From contig NZ_JAPEPZ010000002.1 in NCBI RefSeq assembly GCF_026339875.1, positions 558,001-622,000 of the forward strand: a stretch of 64,000 nucleotides of DNA, read 5' to 3'. This document shows positions 29,677 through 39,280 of the stretch, in pieces (position 1 is the stretch's first letter; each line of letters starts with the position of its first letter). Below the pieces are notes generated by a model that made no database searches, was not told where the DNA came from, and worked only from the letters and a program-made list of their open reading frames with translations. The DNA comes from Streptomyces sp. NBC_01571 (lineage in GTDB: Bacteria > Actinomycetota > Actinomycetes > Streptomycetales > Streptomycetaceae). A program made the translations under genes and the position numbers.

Positions 29677-32600
29677 ATGTCCGACTCCACCCCCGCCGTC
29701 CGCCCCGAAGGCCACCTGTCCAGACGCGGCTTCGTCGCCGCGGCGGGCGCCGGCACCGCCCTCGCGACCGGGCTGACCGGTCTCGGCCTCGCGGTACCGG
29801 CCGCCGCCGCGTCCGCGCAGTCACCGGACACCGTAGCCGCCGCCTTCTCCGCCCGCCGGTTCACCGACCCGCCCAGGGACAGCCGCCCCACCGTCTACTG
29901 GTACTGGAACGGCGCCGTCACCCCGAAGCTGGTCGACCGGCAGCTGGCGGACCTGCGCGACAAGGGCATGTACGAGGTCATCCTCTTCTCCTTCGACAAC
30001 GACGCAATGCGGCCCGTCTACTTCACCGAGGAATGGTTCGACATTGTCGAGCACGTGCTGCGCACGGCCCAACGCACCGGTATGCGGGTCTGGCTCTTCA
30101 ATGACGACCACTTCCCGAGCGGCAGGGCCGGCGAGTTCATCGTCAAGGGCGGCACCGTCGGTTCCCGTACCTACGCACCCCGACCCGACCTCCGGCTGAA
30201 GGCCCTGTGGCGCTCCACCTCCGTGGTCGAGGGCCCGGCCCGTGCCGACCTGCGCCGCAGCACCGGCGTGGGCGTGGAGACCGGACACCTGGTCGCCGAC
30301 GCCGCCGTACTGGGCGGCGCGACCGTGCTGCGGGGCGGCGAGCGCTGGAGCGACCTCACCGTCACCGCGAGCGCCAAGGCGGACCACACCGCCGCCGGGC
30401 TGGTCGTGCGCGCCTCCACCGACGGCCTCGACGGCTACGCCGTCACCTTCGACCAGACCGGCGTGGTCACGGTGCTGCGCCTGACCCGCGACGCGGGCCC
30501 CGTCACGCTGCTGACCAGTACCCGCACCGACGGCTTCAACAAGACGAAGTACCACGCGCTCGTCGTGACGATGAGCGGCGGTTCCCTCACCGTCACCCTC
30601 GACGGCCGCGCCAAAGGCACCGTCGACGACGACCGGTACGCGACCGGTGGGGTGGGGGTGCGCGCGGTCGGTGACGAACGCGGTCTGTGGGAGGACCTCA
30701 CCGTCACCACACCAGACGGCGGCACGCTGTACTCCACGGCCTTCGACGACGCGTCCGTCGCCGGCGACTTCCCCGAACGGGCGTCGCTCGCCGTCCGGGC
30801 CGCCGCCGCGGCCGCCCGCCCGGTGGGGTCCACGGACGCGGCTGCCGTCGTCGACCTGACGGACCGTCTCGCCAAGGACGGCACTTGGCAGGTCCCGGCC
30901 GGCCGTTGGCAGCTCGACCTGTTCGGTGGGGTCCCGCTGATCGACGACTCCCAGGGCTACAGCCGCAGTTACGTCGACCTCCTCGACGACGAACCCGTAC
31001 AGCTCTTCCTCGACATCGTGCCCGGCGAGTACCACCGCCGCTTCCACCGGTGGTTCGGGACCGTGGTGCCCGGTTTCTGGGACGACGAACCCTATTTCGC
31101 CTCCGCCGAGGCCCATTTCAAGCGGCTTCCCTGGTCACCCACGCTCGACCGGGCCCTGCGCGACGTGGGAGCCGAACCCGGCGTCGCCTACGCCAGCGCC
31201 TTCGACGACCTCGGCCGCACCGGCCGTATCACCCGCGGCCTGTACTGGCAGGCCGTCTCCAACCGGTTCGCCCGCTACTTCCGGGCCCAGGCCTCCTGGT
31301 GCGAGGACCGGGGAGTCGCCCTCATCACCAACCCGCTCTACGACGAGACGGCCCCCTCGAAACGCATCCCCAGCACCGGCGACCTGCACAAGGTCAACCA
31401 GTGGGCGCAGGTGCCCGGCGGCGACATCATCACCGCCGAGTACGTGGCGGGCGAGCAGACCATGCTGCCCCGCAACCCGGTCTCGGTCGCCCATCAGATG
31501 GGCCGGGAGCGGACCCTGATGGAGATGTTCGGCAACATGGGCTGGCAGGTCACCCCCGGTTTCGTGCACGCGACCGTCGGCGCCCAGGCCGCTCGCGGCG
31601 TCAACCTGACCGTGCTGCACGCCCTGTGGACCGACGAGGCCGTGGTCTACTTCCCGCCGCCCTTCGGGCCGCGCGCCCCCTGGTGGTGGTCCATGCGTCC
31701 GCTGGCCGAATGGATCGGCCGGGTCATGGAGGCCGCGCGCGGCACCTCCGCCGCGCGCACAGCACTGCTCCAGCCCCAGCGGGCCGCCGAACAGTGGACC
31801 GGCACCGACCGGCAGAGCGCACTCGACGGCGCGCTCAGCGACGCCGCCTACGCGTTGGAACGCGCCCAGGTCGACTTCGACCTCCTCCACGAGGGCGTCC
31901 TCACCGGCGATCCCGAGCTGCTGGCCCACGCCCGGGTCCACTCCGGACGCCTGGCCGTCGGAGCCGCCCGCTACGACCTGGTCGTCCTGCCCGAGACGCC
32001 GACCCTGGACACCGCCACGGTCCGCGCCCTGAACGACTTCGCGCGGGCAGGCGGCACCGTCGTCGCCGTCGGCACGCTGCCCGCCGACGAGGCCGACGCC
32101 CACGACCACTCGCTCACCCGCGCCCTGAACGACCTGTTCACCGGCACGGCCCCCGGCAGCCGGACCCTCGGCCGGGGACGCGCGGTGCGCGTCCCCGATG
32201 TCGCAGGCCTGGGCACCGCCGCCCAGGACGCCGGCGCCGCCGCAGCCGTCCTCGACCCCGCCCAGGAGACGGTCCGCGTCCTGCGCGTCACCCGGGGGGA
32301 CGACACCGCTTTCCTCTTCAACAACGAGAGCGCGGCGGCGGTGGCGGCCACCGCCGTCCTGCCCGCCGAAGGGGTCCCCGAGCTGTGGGACCCGGTGACC
32401 GGCGCGACCGGATCCGCGCCCGTGTACCGCGTGAGCAGACGCGGCCTGCACGTCCCGCTCGGCCTCGCACCGTACGAGACCCGTGTCGTCGTCGTCCGCG
32501 CCCACGGCACGGCGGGGCCGCACCTCACGGACGCCCCGGTCGACGTCCTCGCCGTCAAGCGCCACGGTCTCGGCCTGCGCGCCACGATCGAGGTGGCCGA

Positions 32601-33096
32601 ACCCGGGACCCACATGCTCACCGGCACAGACGCGGGCCGCACCTACCGCGGCACGGTTCACGTCGACGACCCGCTGACCCCGGTCCCCGTCACCGGCGAC
32701 TGGACGCTCGCCCTGGAACGCGAGAACGACACGCCCGTCACCGGCCCGCTCGGCAGCTGGACCACGTACGCGCCGCTGTTCTCCGGCAGCGGCACCTACA
32801 CCAAGGAGGTCGACGTGCCCCGCGCGCTCCTCGAAGGGCGCAGGGTGCTTCTCGACCTCGGAGACGTACGCGACGTCGCGGGCGTGACCGTCAACGGCAC
32901 CGCTCTCCCCCCGCTGCTGTGGGCGCCCTTCGTCACCGACGTCACCACGCTGCTGGTCCCCGGCCGCAACCGGATCGCCGTACGGGTCGCCAACACCCTC
33001 TCCAACGAACGCAACAAGCCCCTGCCCTCCGGTCTGCTCGGCCCGGTCACGCTGCGTTTCAGGCGCCGGGCCGACGCCGACCTGGACCGTGTGTAA
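29677..33096 (+). CDS. exported GH106 alpha-L-rhamnosidase
   Basis: The 1,139-residue protein starts with a clear Tat signal (LSRRGFVAAAGAGTALATGL, about 11-31). The GH106 hallmark start follows: DSRPTVYWYWNGAVTPKLVD, LRDKGMYEVILFSFDNDA and GMRVWLFNDDHFPSGRAGEF. A LamG-like insert (about 205-365, GGERWSDLTVTASAKADHTA through TLYSTAF) splits the barrel region, which resumes with VPAGRWQLDLFGGVPLIDDS, GTVVPGFWDDEPYF and QMGRERTLMEMFGNMGWQ. The C-terminal part carries the jelly-roll domain (GDWTLALERENDTPVTGPLG, YTKEVDVP). GH106 removes terminal alpha-L-rhamnose, for example from rhamnogalacturonans. It begins 51 bases after the GH127-like gene and precedes a GH78 enzyme by 27 bases. Confidence 0.9.
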   Translation: MSDSTPAVRPEGHLSRRGFVAAAGAGTALATGLTGLGLAVPAAAASAQSPDTVAAAFSARRFTDPPRDSRPTVYWYWNGAVTPKLVDRQLADLRDKGMYEVILFSFDNDAMRPVYFTEEWFDIVEHVLRTAQRTGMRVWLFNDDHFPSGRAGEFIVKGGTVGSRTYAPRPDLRLKALWRSTSVVEGPARADLRRSTGVGVETGHLVADAAVLGGATVLRGGERWSDLTVTASAKADHTAAGLVVRASTDGLDGYAVTFDQTGVVTVLRLTRDAGPVTLLTSTRTDGFNKTKYHALVVTMSGGSLTVTLDGRAKGTVDDDRYATGGVGVRAVGDERGLWEDLTVTTPDGGTLYSTAFDDASVAGDFPERASLAVRAAAAAARPVGSTDAAAVVDLTDRLAKDGTWQVPAGRWQLDLFGGVPLIDDSQGYSRSYVDLLDDEPVQLFLDIVPGEYHRRFHRWFGTVVPGFWDDEPYFASAEAHFKRLPWSPTLDRALRDVGAEPGVAYASAFDDLGRTGRITRGLYWQAVSNRFARYFRAQASWCEDRGVALITNPLYDETAPSKRIPSTGDLHKVNQWAQVPGGDIITAEYVAGEQTMLPRNPVSVAHQMGRERTLMEMFGNMGWQVTPGFVHATVGAQAARGVNLTVLHALWTDEAVVYFPPPFGPRAPWWWSMRPLAEWIGRVMEAARGTSAARTALLQPQRAAEQWTGTDRQSALDGALSDAAYALERAQVDFDLLHEGVLTGDPELLAHARVHSGRLAVGAARYDLVVLPETPTLDTATVRALNDFARAGGTVVAVGTLPADEADAHDHSLTRALNDLFTGTAPGSRTLGRGRAVRVPDVAGLGTAAQDAGAAAAVLDPAQETVRVLRVTRGDDTAFLFNNESAAAVAATAVLPAEGVPELWDPVTGATGSAPVYRVSRRGLHVPLGLAPYETRVVVVRAHGTAGPHLTDAPVDVLAVKRHGLGLRATIEVAEPGTHMLTGTDAGRTYRGTVHVDDPLTPVPVTGDWTLALERENDTPVTGPLGSWTTYAPLFSGSGTYTKEVDVPRALLEGRRVLLDLGDVRDVAGVTVNGTALPPLLWAPFVTDVTTLLVPGRNRIAVRVANTLSNERNKPLPSGLLGPVTLRFRRRADADLDRV

Positions 33097-33123
33097 CGAG
33101 CCGCTCCGTCACGAAGGACCCTC

Positions 33124-36100
33124 ATGCCCAGACCCGGACCACACACCGGACGCCGGCGCCTCGCCGCCCTGCTGTCCGCCACGCTGACCGCCCTCGTCAC
33201 CGCCGTGTCCGCCACCGTCCCGGCCGCGGCCACGACCACCGGCGCCCTCACCCCCGTCCATCTGCGCACCCAACACCTCGACGAGGCGCTCGGCATCGAC
33301 GACACCACCCCCGCCCTCAGCTGGCAGACCGACGCCCGCACCGCCGACATCCTCCAGAGCGCCTACCGCGTCCAGGCCGCCACCTCGACGGAGCGGCTGC
33401 GCTCCGGCCGACCCGACCTGTGGGACTCGGGGAAGGTCGCCTCCGCCGTACCGGACACCACCTACGCGGGCCGCGCGCTCGGCTCCCGCACCCGTGTGTA
33501 CTGGCGTGTGCGGCTGTGGTCCGACTCCCGCCGGACCTCTGGCTGGAGCGCACCGGCCGCCTTCGAGACGGGTCTGACGAAAGTCGGCGACTGGCACGCC
33601 CAGTGGATCACCCACCCCGCATGGCGGCTCAGCGACCGGAAGATCGAGCCCGTCGTGGTCAGACTGCCCCGCACGACGGCCCGCTACCTGCGACTCGACG
33701 TCAGCCGTCTCGGTCTGCCGCTCAAGGAGAGCGTCGACGCCCGCACGTGGCGTCTCCAGCTGGGCGAGATCGACGTACGGGACTCCGGGACCGGGGCGAC
33801 CGGGCTCGCCGTGGGAGCCGCGGTCACCGCCTCCGAGACCTACACGATCCGCAAGACCTATGAACCCGCCCTCGCCGCCGACGGTTTGACGAACAGCGCC
33901 CTGCAGACGGCCGCCGGCTACTCCAGCGCCGCCCACACCTCCGCCGACACCTCGGCCGCTCCCGTCACCCTCACCCTCGACCTGAAGTCGGCCAAGACGT
34001 TCGACCAGGTGGCGCTCTACCCGCGCGCCGACGTCCTCACCGCCGACGGCAACGTCCCCGACTTCCCCGTGGACTACGCCCTTTCGGCTTCCGACGACCC
34101 GGCCGGACCCTTCGCCCCGCTCGCCCACGTCACAGGCCAGCAGCCTCCGGAACCCTACCTACCCGCCGGACTTCCCCTGCTGGCCGACGACTTCACGCTC
34201 CCCCACGGCATCCGCAGCGCCCGGCTCCACATCGCCGGACTCGGTGTCTACGACGCCACCGTCAACGGCGAGCCCGTCGGGGACGCGGTGCTGGAACCCG
34301 CCAACACCGACTACCGCGAACGCGTCCAGTACGCCACCTACGACGTCACCGACCGGCTGCGCACCGGTGCCAACACCCTCGGTGTGGCCCTGGGCAACGG
34401 CATGTCCAACGTCATCAGTACCGCCGACCGCTACCGCAAGCTGTACGGGAACATCAGCGACCCCAAGCTCATCGCCCAACTGGAGGTCACCCTCGCCGAC
34501 GGCACCCGCCGCACCGTGACCAGCGGCGACGACTGGCGCACCACGCTCGGCCCCACCACCTCCAGCAACTGGTACGGCGGCGAGGACCACGACGCCCGCC
34601 GCGAGATCCCGCACTGGGACGAGCCGGCCGGCGACCACCGCTCCTGGAAGAACGCCGTCACCGTCGCCGCTCCGGGATCCCCCGGCGCTCCCGCCGCGCT
34701 CAGCGCCCGTGAGACCGAACCGATCCGGGTCGTACAGACCCTGACCGGCGAGGAGGTCGACGGCGCCGCCGGCAGCCGCGTCTTCGACCTCGGCCGCAAC
34801 ATCGCGGGCTGGCCGGAGATCACCGTCAGTGCGCCCGCCGGCACCGAGATCCGCGTCTACCCGGCCGAGAGCCTCAAGGACGGCCATGCCTTCCAGTCGA
34901 TCAGCAACGTCGGCGCGCCCCTGTGGGACAGCTACACCACCCGCGACAGCCGCACCGCCACCTGGCATCCCACGTTCGGCTACCACGGCTTCCGCTACCT
35001 GGAGTTGAAGGGCGTACCCGAGGGCGCGACGGTCTCGGTGCGTGGCAAGGTCCTGCGCACCGACAACGCCTCCGCCGGTGACTTCACCAGCTCGGACCCC
35101 CTGATCAACGGCATCCACGGCATCATCCGCCGGGCCGTCGAGGGCAACATGATGAGCGTCCTCACCGACTGCCCGAGCCGGGAGAAGCTCGGCTGGCTGG
35201 AACAGGACCAGTTGGTCTTCCCGGCCCTCGCCGCGAACTTCGACATGGAGGCGTATCTCCGCAAGATCGTCCGTGACATGGCCGACGCGCAGACCACCGA
35301 GGGTCTGATCCCGAGCACCGTCCCCGAGTACACGAGCCTGCCCGGCGCCTACCGCAACGACTCCAACTGGGGCGGCGCCTTCGTCCTGGTGCCGTGGCAG
35401 CTCTACACGACCTACGGCGACCGGGAGACCCTGCGCACCTACTACCCGCGTATGAAGCAGTACGCGGCCTTCCTCAGGACCCAGGTGTCCGACGGCATCC
35501 TCGACTACGGCCTGGGCGACTGGTTCACCCCCGACCGCACCTTCCCGCGCGCGGTCGCCGGTACCTACGGCTACTGGCGCGTCGTCGACGCCCTGTCCCG
35601 GATCGCCACGGTCCTCGGCGACGACACGGCAGGCGCCGACTACCGTGCCGAGGCCGACGCATCCGCACAGGCCCTCACCGCGAAGTACTACGACTCGGCC
35701 ACCGGTACGTTCGGGGGCGGCGGCCAGGGCGCCGAGGCGGTCGCTCTCGACATGGGCGCCTATCCGGCGGGTGAGGAGAACCGGCTGCTGGCCCACTTCA
35801 CCTCGTCCGTCGCCGCCGCAGGTGACCACCTGCTGCTCGGCGAGATCTCCCTGCCCGCCGCGTTCCGTGTGCTGTCCGCCGCGGGACGCGACGACGTCGT
35901 GTACCGGATCGCCACCCAGACGACCAGCCCCAGCTACGGCTACCAGGTGCTCGCCGGCAACACCACGCTCGGCGAGTCCTGGGACGGCGGTCCCGGCCAG
36001 TCGCAGAACCACTTCATGCTCGGCGCCGTCGACTCCTGGTTCACCGGGCGGGTCGCGGGCATCGAGCAGACGGCCGGCTCCGTGGGCTACCGGGAACTCC

Positions 36101-36396
36101 TCGTCCGTCCCGCGGCGGTGGGCGCTCTGACCTCCGCGTCGGGCTCCTACCGCACCCCGTACGGACTCGCCCGGACGGACTGGACTCGTACGGCCGACGC
36201 CTTCCGTCTCACGGTGGACGTCCCCGCGGGGAGTACGGCCGAGATCCACGTCCCCGCCGCCGGCGGCCACGCGACCGCCCCCGGCAAGGCGAAGCCGCTG
36301 CGCACCACGGCCACCGAGGCCGTGTACGAGGTCGGCTCCGGCAGCTGGACGTTCCGGTCGACGCCGCCGTCCGGCGAGTCGGCGGCCACGTCCTGA
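33124..36396 (+). CDS. secreted GH78 alpha-L-rhamnosidase with inserted binding domain
   Basis: The 1,090-residue protein has an export signal (about 1-38). The N-terminal beta domain of GH78 follows (LRTQHLDEALGIDDTTPALS, YRVQAA, LWDSGKV, VYWRVRLW). After HAQWITHPAW an F5/8-type or CBM67-like domain of about 175 residues is inserted (VVVRLPRTTARYLRLDVSRL to AHVTGQQPPEP). The GH78 beta domain then resumes at SARLHIAGLGVYDATVNGEP. The catalytic (alpha/alpha)6 barrel carries LTDCPSREKLGWLEQDQLVF, EGLIPSTVPEY, GDWFTPDR and GNTTLGESWDGG. GH78 enzymes invert and release alpha-L-rhamnose. It closes the operon and is followed nine bases later by a terminator. Confidence 0.92.
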   Translation: MPRPGPHTGRRRLAALLSATLTALVTAVSATVPAAATTTGALTPVHLRTQHLDEALGIDDTTPALSWQTDARTADILQSAYRVQAATSTERLRSGRPDLWDSGKVASAVPDTTYAGRALGSRTRVYWRVRLWSDSRRTSGWSAPAAFETGLTKVGDWHAQWITHPAWRLSDRKIEPVVVRLPRTTARYLRLDVSRLGLPLKESVDARTWRLQLGEIDVRDSGTGATGLAVGAAVTASETYTIRKTYEPALAADGLTNSALQTAAGYSSAAHTSADTSAAPVTLTLDLKSAKTFDQVALYPRADVLTADGNVPDFPVDYALSASDDPAGPFAPLAHVTGQQPPEPYLPAGLPLLADDFTLPHGIRSARLHIAGLGVYDATVNGEPVGDAVLEPANTDYRERVQYATYDVTDRLRTGANTLGVALGNGMSNVISTADRYRKLYGNISDPKLIAQLEVTLADGTRRTVTSGDDWRTTLGPTTSSNWYGGEDHDARREIPHWDEPAGDHRSWKNAVTVAAPGSPGAPAALSARETEPIRVVQTLTGEEVDGAAGSRVFDLGRNIAGWPEITVSAPAGTEIRVYPAESLKDGHAFQSISNVGAPLWDSYTTRDSRTATWHPTFGYHGFRYLELKGVPEGATVSVRGKVLRTDNASAGDFTSSDPLINGIHGIIRRAVEGNMMSVLTDCPSREKLGWLEQDQLVFPALAANFDMEAYLRKIVRDMADAQTTEGLIPSTVPEYTSLPGAYRNDSNWGGAFVLVPWQLYTTYGDRETLRTYYPRMKQYAAFLRTQVSDGILDYGLGDWFTPDRTFPRAVAGTYGYWRVVDALSRIATVLGDDTAGADYRAEADASAQALTAKYYDSATGTFGGGGQGAEAVALDMGAYPAGEENRLLAHFTSSVAAAGDHLLLGEISLPAAFRVLSAAGRDDVVYRIATQTTSPSYGYQVLAGNTTLGESWDGGPGQSQNHFMLGAVDSWFTGRVAGIEQTAGSVGYRELLVRPAAVGALTSASGSYRTPYGLARTDWTRTADAFRLTVDVPAGSTAEIHVPAAGGHATAPGKAKPLRTTATEAVYEVGSGSWTFRSTPPSGESAATS

Positions 36397-36404
36397 AGGG
36401 CCGC

Positions 36405-36443
36405 GGGTGGTGCCGATCCCGTGGACCGGGATCGGCACCACCC
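36405..36443 (+). terminator. terminator of the rhamnosidase operon
   Basis: A perfect 17-bp stem (GGGTGGTGCCGATCCCG at 36405-36421 with 36427-36443) has a 5-base loop. It starts nine bases past the GH78 stop. Confidence 0.85.
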
Positions 36444-36612
36444 GGCCCGGGGACTACCACGTGCTCTGACCACATGGGTTCACCGCCTTGGGTCACCGCA
36501 CCCCGACCCACAGGGGGCGGTAATCTCCGCGCTCGGCCGGATGTTCCGCGGGCAGCCGAAGGGTAGGGGCCATGAGGGTTGCGCGGCAGGTCAGAACGGG
36601 GGCGAGATCCGA

Positions 36613-36658
<46 letters not shown>

Positions 36659-36691
36659 GAGAGAGATCCGAGTCCGCTGCCGGCGCGAGGG

Positions 36692-37195
36692 ATGTTCATC
36701 GTGCTGGCCGCGGTACTGGAACGCTGTCTGTCGCTGTTCGGTGGACCGGAGACGTACGTACTCTGCGATGACCTCGCCGAGCTGTCCCGACGACTCGACC
36801 GGGAAGCAAGCGTGAACCGGTGGCTCCTGCTGGCCGGCCTCGTGCTGGCCGTGGCGGCCCTTGTCATCTCACGCGTACGCCGCGGGCGAGTTCTTCCCGT
36901 GCTCATGCTGTCCTCGGTTCTGATCTCGGTGGTTCTGGCGGACGATCATGCGGCGCGCGCGGATGCCGTCGCCCTGCAGATCTCGACATCCCAGACATGC
37001 GACGAACCCACGACCCTCTACGACACTTCCCGAGGCTGGTTCAACTGGAATCCGCTCGACCGACCGTGCACGAACTCGTTGGGGCTCGCAGAGAATCGAC
37101 ATGCTGGAGAACGCTCACACCCCGGACGACCGTGGCCCGTAGTTCTCTCACCAAGGCGCGCACGACGGCGGACCTGGCCAGCTCGGAGGTGGTGA
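36692..37195 (+). CDS. possible small membrane protein
   Basis: From ATG 36692 the frame gives MFIVLAAVLERCLSLFGGPE and LVLCDDLAELSRRLD-like sequence, then two hydrophobic helices (WLLLAGLVLAVAALVISRV and VLPVLMLSSVLISVVLA) and an outer segment with two Cys. The last 50 codons overlap the 3' end of the convergent LysR gene by 155 bases and look like antisense sequence, so the true end may have been lost by frameshift. No family recognised. The ribosome binding site (CGAGGG) is weak. Confidence 0.35.
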   Translation: MFIVLAAVLERCLSLFGGPETYVLCDDLAELSRRLDREASVNRWLLLAGLVLAVAALVISRVRRGRVLPVLMLSSVLISVVLADDHAARADAVALQISTSQTCDEPTTLYDTSRGWFNWNPLDRPCTNSLGLAENRHAGERSHPGRPWPVVLSPRRARRRTWPARRW

Positions 37196-38009
37196 CATAA
37201 CCGACCTGGCGTGTCGGGCGTTCGGGGCCCAGGTCAGTGATCTCGACCGAGTTCGGTGCTCCGACCAAGGAGAGCGCGGGCATGATCGCCATTCCGTGGC
37301 CTCCGCTCACCAAGGAGAGCACCGCTCCGTCGTCCTCGGCCTCGACGGTTGCCTTAGGGATCCAGTCCTGTGCGGCCCACCAGCGGCGGGTGTACGGACC
37401 ACAGTTTTCGGCCCAGTCGACCAGCGGCAGCGAGCGCGGGGCCTCGTGACCCGTCGCGTGCACCAGGGCATACGGCTCTTCGAAGAGTCCGCTCGCGATC
37501 AGACCCGGTGGAATCAGCGTAGAGCCGCCCAGCGCGGCGATGGCCATGTCGGCCTTCCCGTCGGCCACTTCGCCCGCTGCGCCGCGCCCCACCTCGCGTA
37601 CGATCCGCACCCGCGGCTCGATCCCGGGGTGTCGGGCGCGTAGGCGCTGCAGTACGGGCGGCAGCAGGTGGAGAGCCGCGCTGCGGAAAGCCGCAATCCG
37701 CAGCAGTCCCTCCGCGGCATCGGGCCGGGCCGCCGCGCGCGCCTCGGCGGTCAGGACGTCCAGCAGGCGCAGGATGCGGCGGGCGTGCGCCACGGCCCTC
37801 TCTCCGGCATGGGTGGGGCGGGCGCCCGTGCGGCCGCGTTCGAAGAGGACGGCACCGACCTTGCGCTCGCTGCCGCGAACCGAGTGGGAGACCGCGGACT
37901 GGGTCAGGCCGAGTGTGCCGGCCGCGGTCGAGAAGCTCCCGGTGTCCGCGATCGCCACCAGGACGCGAAGTTCCTGCGGTACGAGATCGGAGTCGGTCGT
38001 ACGTGCCAT
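37041..38009 (-). CDS. LysR-family transcriptional regulator
   Basis: The 322-residue protein has the N-terminal winged HTH (LRVLVAIADTGSFSTAAGTL, LTQSAVSHSVRGSERKVGA) and the periplasmic-binding-like effector domain (GLLRIAAFRSAALHLLPPVL, DMAIAALG, LVSGGHGMAIMPALSLVG). The C-terminus is about 20 residues longer than usual. It is divergent from an NADP-dependent oxidoreductase gene with a 100-base gap containing a T-N11-A site, so it most likely regulates that gene and itself. The inducer is unknown. Confidence 0.9.
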   Translation of the reverse strand: MARTTDSDLVPQELRVLVAIADTGSFSTAAGTLGLTQSAVSHSVRGSERKVGAVLFERGRTGARPTHAGERAVAHARRILRLLDVLTAEARAAARPDAAEGLLRIAAFRSAALHLLPPVLQRLRARHPGIEPRVRIVREVGRGAAGEVADGKADMAIAALGGSTLIPPGLIASGLFEEPYALVHATGHEAPRSLPLVDWAENCGPYTRRWWAAQDWIPKATVEAEDDGAVLSLVSGGHGMAIMPALSLVGAPNSVEITDLGPERPTRQVGYVTTSELARSAVVRALVRELRATVVRGVSVLQHVDSLRAPTSSCTVGRADSS

Positions 38010-38028
38010 GGGGCGCTCACCTCAGCGT

Positions 38029-38043
38029 ATGAGAACTGCTCAT
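38029..38043. promoter_or_regulatory. LysR-type T-N11-A site
   Basis: ATGAGAACTGCTCAT has perfect ATGAG/CTCAT arms and fits the T-N11-A rule of LysR boxes. It lies 20 bases from the LysR start and 66 bases from the oxidoreductase start. Confidence 0.55.
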
Positions 38044-38109
38044 GGAACGGTGCGTCGCATGAGCCCAACCGGCTGCCCGGGAGGCGCATTCCCGCCCTAC
38101 GGTCCGGAC

Positions 38110-39132
38110 ATGAACGAGACCGCGATCTCCGTGCACCAGACCACCCGCCCCCACGGATTCCCCACCGCCGAGCACTTCACCTTCGTCGAGACCCCACTTC
38201 CCGCCCCTGCCGCCGGCAGCGCGCTCGTGGAGAACCTCTACTGGTCCGTCGACCCCTACCACCGCGAGATGATGGACGACGTACCCGGCGGCTTCGCGCT
38301 CGACACACCGCTGGAGGGCCGCACCATCGGGCGGGTGATCGCCTCGCGCACACCTCGGCTCGCCGAGGGCGATGTCGTGATGCACCGGCAGGGCTGGCGC
38401 ACACACGCGGTGGTCGGACCCGAAAACGTCCGGGAGCTACCCCACTTCGACGGGGTGCCCCTGACCGCGTACTTGAGCACGCTCGGCGGCACCGGCCTGA
38501 CCGCCTACGTGGGGCTGACCCGGATCGCCCGACTCCAGGAGGGGGAGAACCTGTTCGTGTCGGCCGCCGCGGGCGGGGTCGGCACAGCGACCGGACGGTT
38601 CGCCAGACTGCTCCACGCCGGACGGCTCGTGGGCAGCGCGGGCTCGACGGCCAAGGCGGCCCACCTCGTGCGGGAGGTGGGCTATGACGTCGCCTTCGAC
38701 TACCACGACGGGCCCGTGGCCGACCTGCTCGGCAAGGCCGCACCGGGCGGCATCGACGTGTTCGTCGACAACGTCGGCGGCGAGCAGCTGGCCGCAGCGG
38801 TCGGAGCGCTGTGCGAGTTCGGACGCATCGTCCGCGTCGGCACGATCAGCCAGTACAACACCCCCGACGCACCGGCGCCTCGCTTCAACTATGCGGACAT
38901 CGTCGAGAAGAGCATCCGCATGGAGGGCTTCCTGGTCAGCAACTACCGAGACATGCAGGAGGAGTTGTACGAGTTCGCGGTACCCCGTCTGCAGAGCGGC
39001 CGGCTCGCCCTGGACGAGACCCTCGTTGACGGGTTCGAGCACATCGTGGACGCATTCCTGGGAATGCTGCGCGGCGAGAACACCGGCAAAATCATCGTGC
39101 GAGACCACACACAGGCCCCGCCCGCAAACTGA
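38110..39132 (+). CDS. NADP-dependent medium-chain oxidoreductase (enone/curcumin reductase type)
   Basis: The 340-residue protein belongs to the zinc-free MDR group with leukotriene B4 dehydrogenase and curcumin reductase. Signs are VDPYHREMMDD, TLGGTGLTAYVGLTRIARLQ, the nucleotide-binding loop AAAGGVGTATGRFARLL, DYHDGPVADLLGKAAPGGID, VFVDNVGG and GRIVRVGTISQYN. There are no structural zinc Cys. Such enzymes reduce alpha,beta-unsaturated ketones or quinones with NADPH in the cytoplasm. The divergent LysR gene is its likely regulator. The physiological substrate is unknown. Confidence 0.88.
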   Translation: MNETAISVHQTTRPHGFPTAEHFTFVETPLPAPAAGSALVENLYWSVDPYHREMMDDVPGGFALDTPLEGRTIGRVIASRTPRLAEGDVVMHRQGWRTHAVVGPENVRELPHFDGVPLTAYLSTLGGTGLTAYVGLTRIARLQEGENLFVSAAAGGVGTATGRFARLLHAGRLVGSAGSTAKAAHLVREVGYDVAFDYHDGPVADLLGKAAPGGIDVFVDNVGGEQLAAAVGALCEFGRIVRVGTISQYNTPDAPAPRFNYADIVEKSIRMEGFLVSNYRDMQEELYEFAVPRLQSGRLALDETLVDGFEHIVDAFLGMLRGENTGKIIVRDHTQAPPAN

Positions 39133-39136
39133 CACC

Positions 39137-39163
39137 GCCTGGACCTTCCCGCCCCGTCCAGGC
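39137..39163 (+). terminator. hairpin after the oxidoreductase gene
   Basis: GCCTGGAC (39137-39144) pairs with GTCCAGGC (39156-39163) around 11 bases, four bases past the stop and between convergent genes. Confidence 0.55.
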
Positions 39164-39280
39164 CCTCCCGGCTCCGGCTCTCCCCAGCGGAATCGGCCCC
39201 TTCGTTCCCGCCGCGGATCCCGTTGTCGCCGCCCGGCGAAGGTGCACGTCGACAAGGGCTACGACTACCGGCAGAATCCG

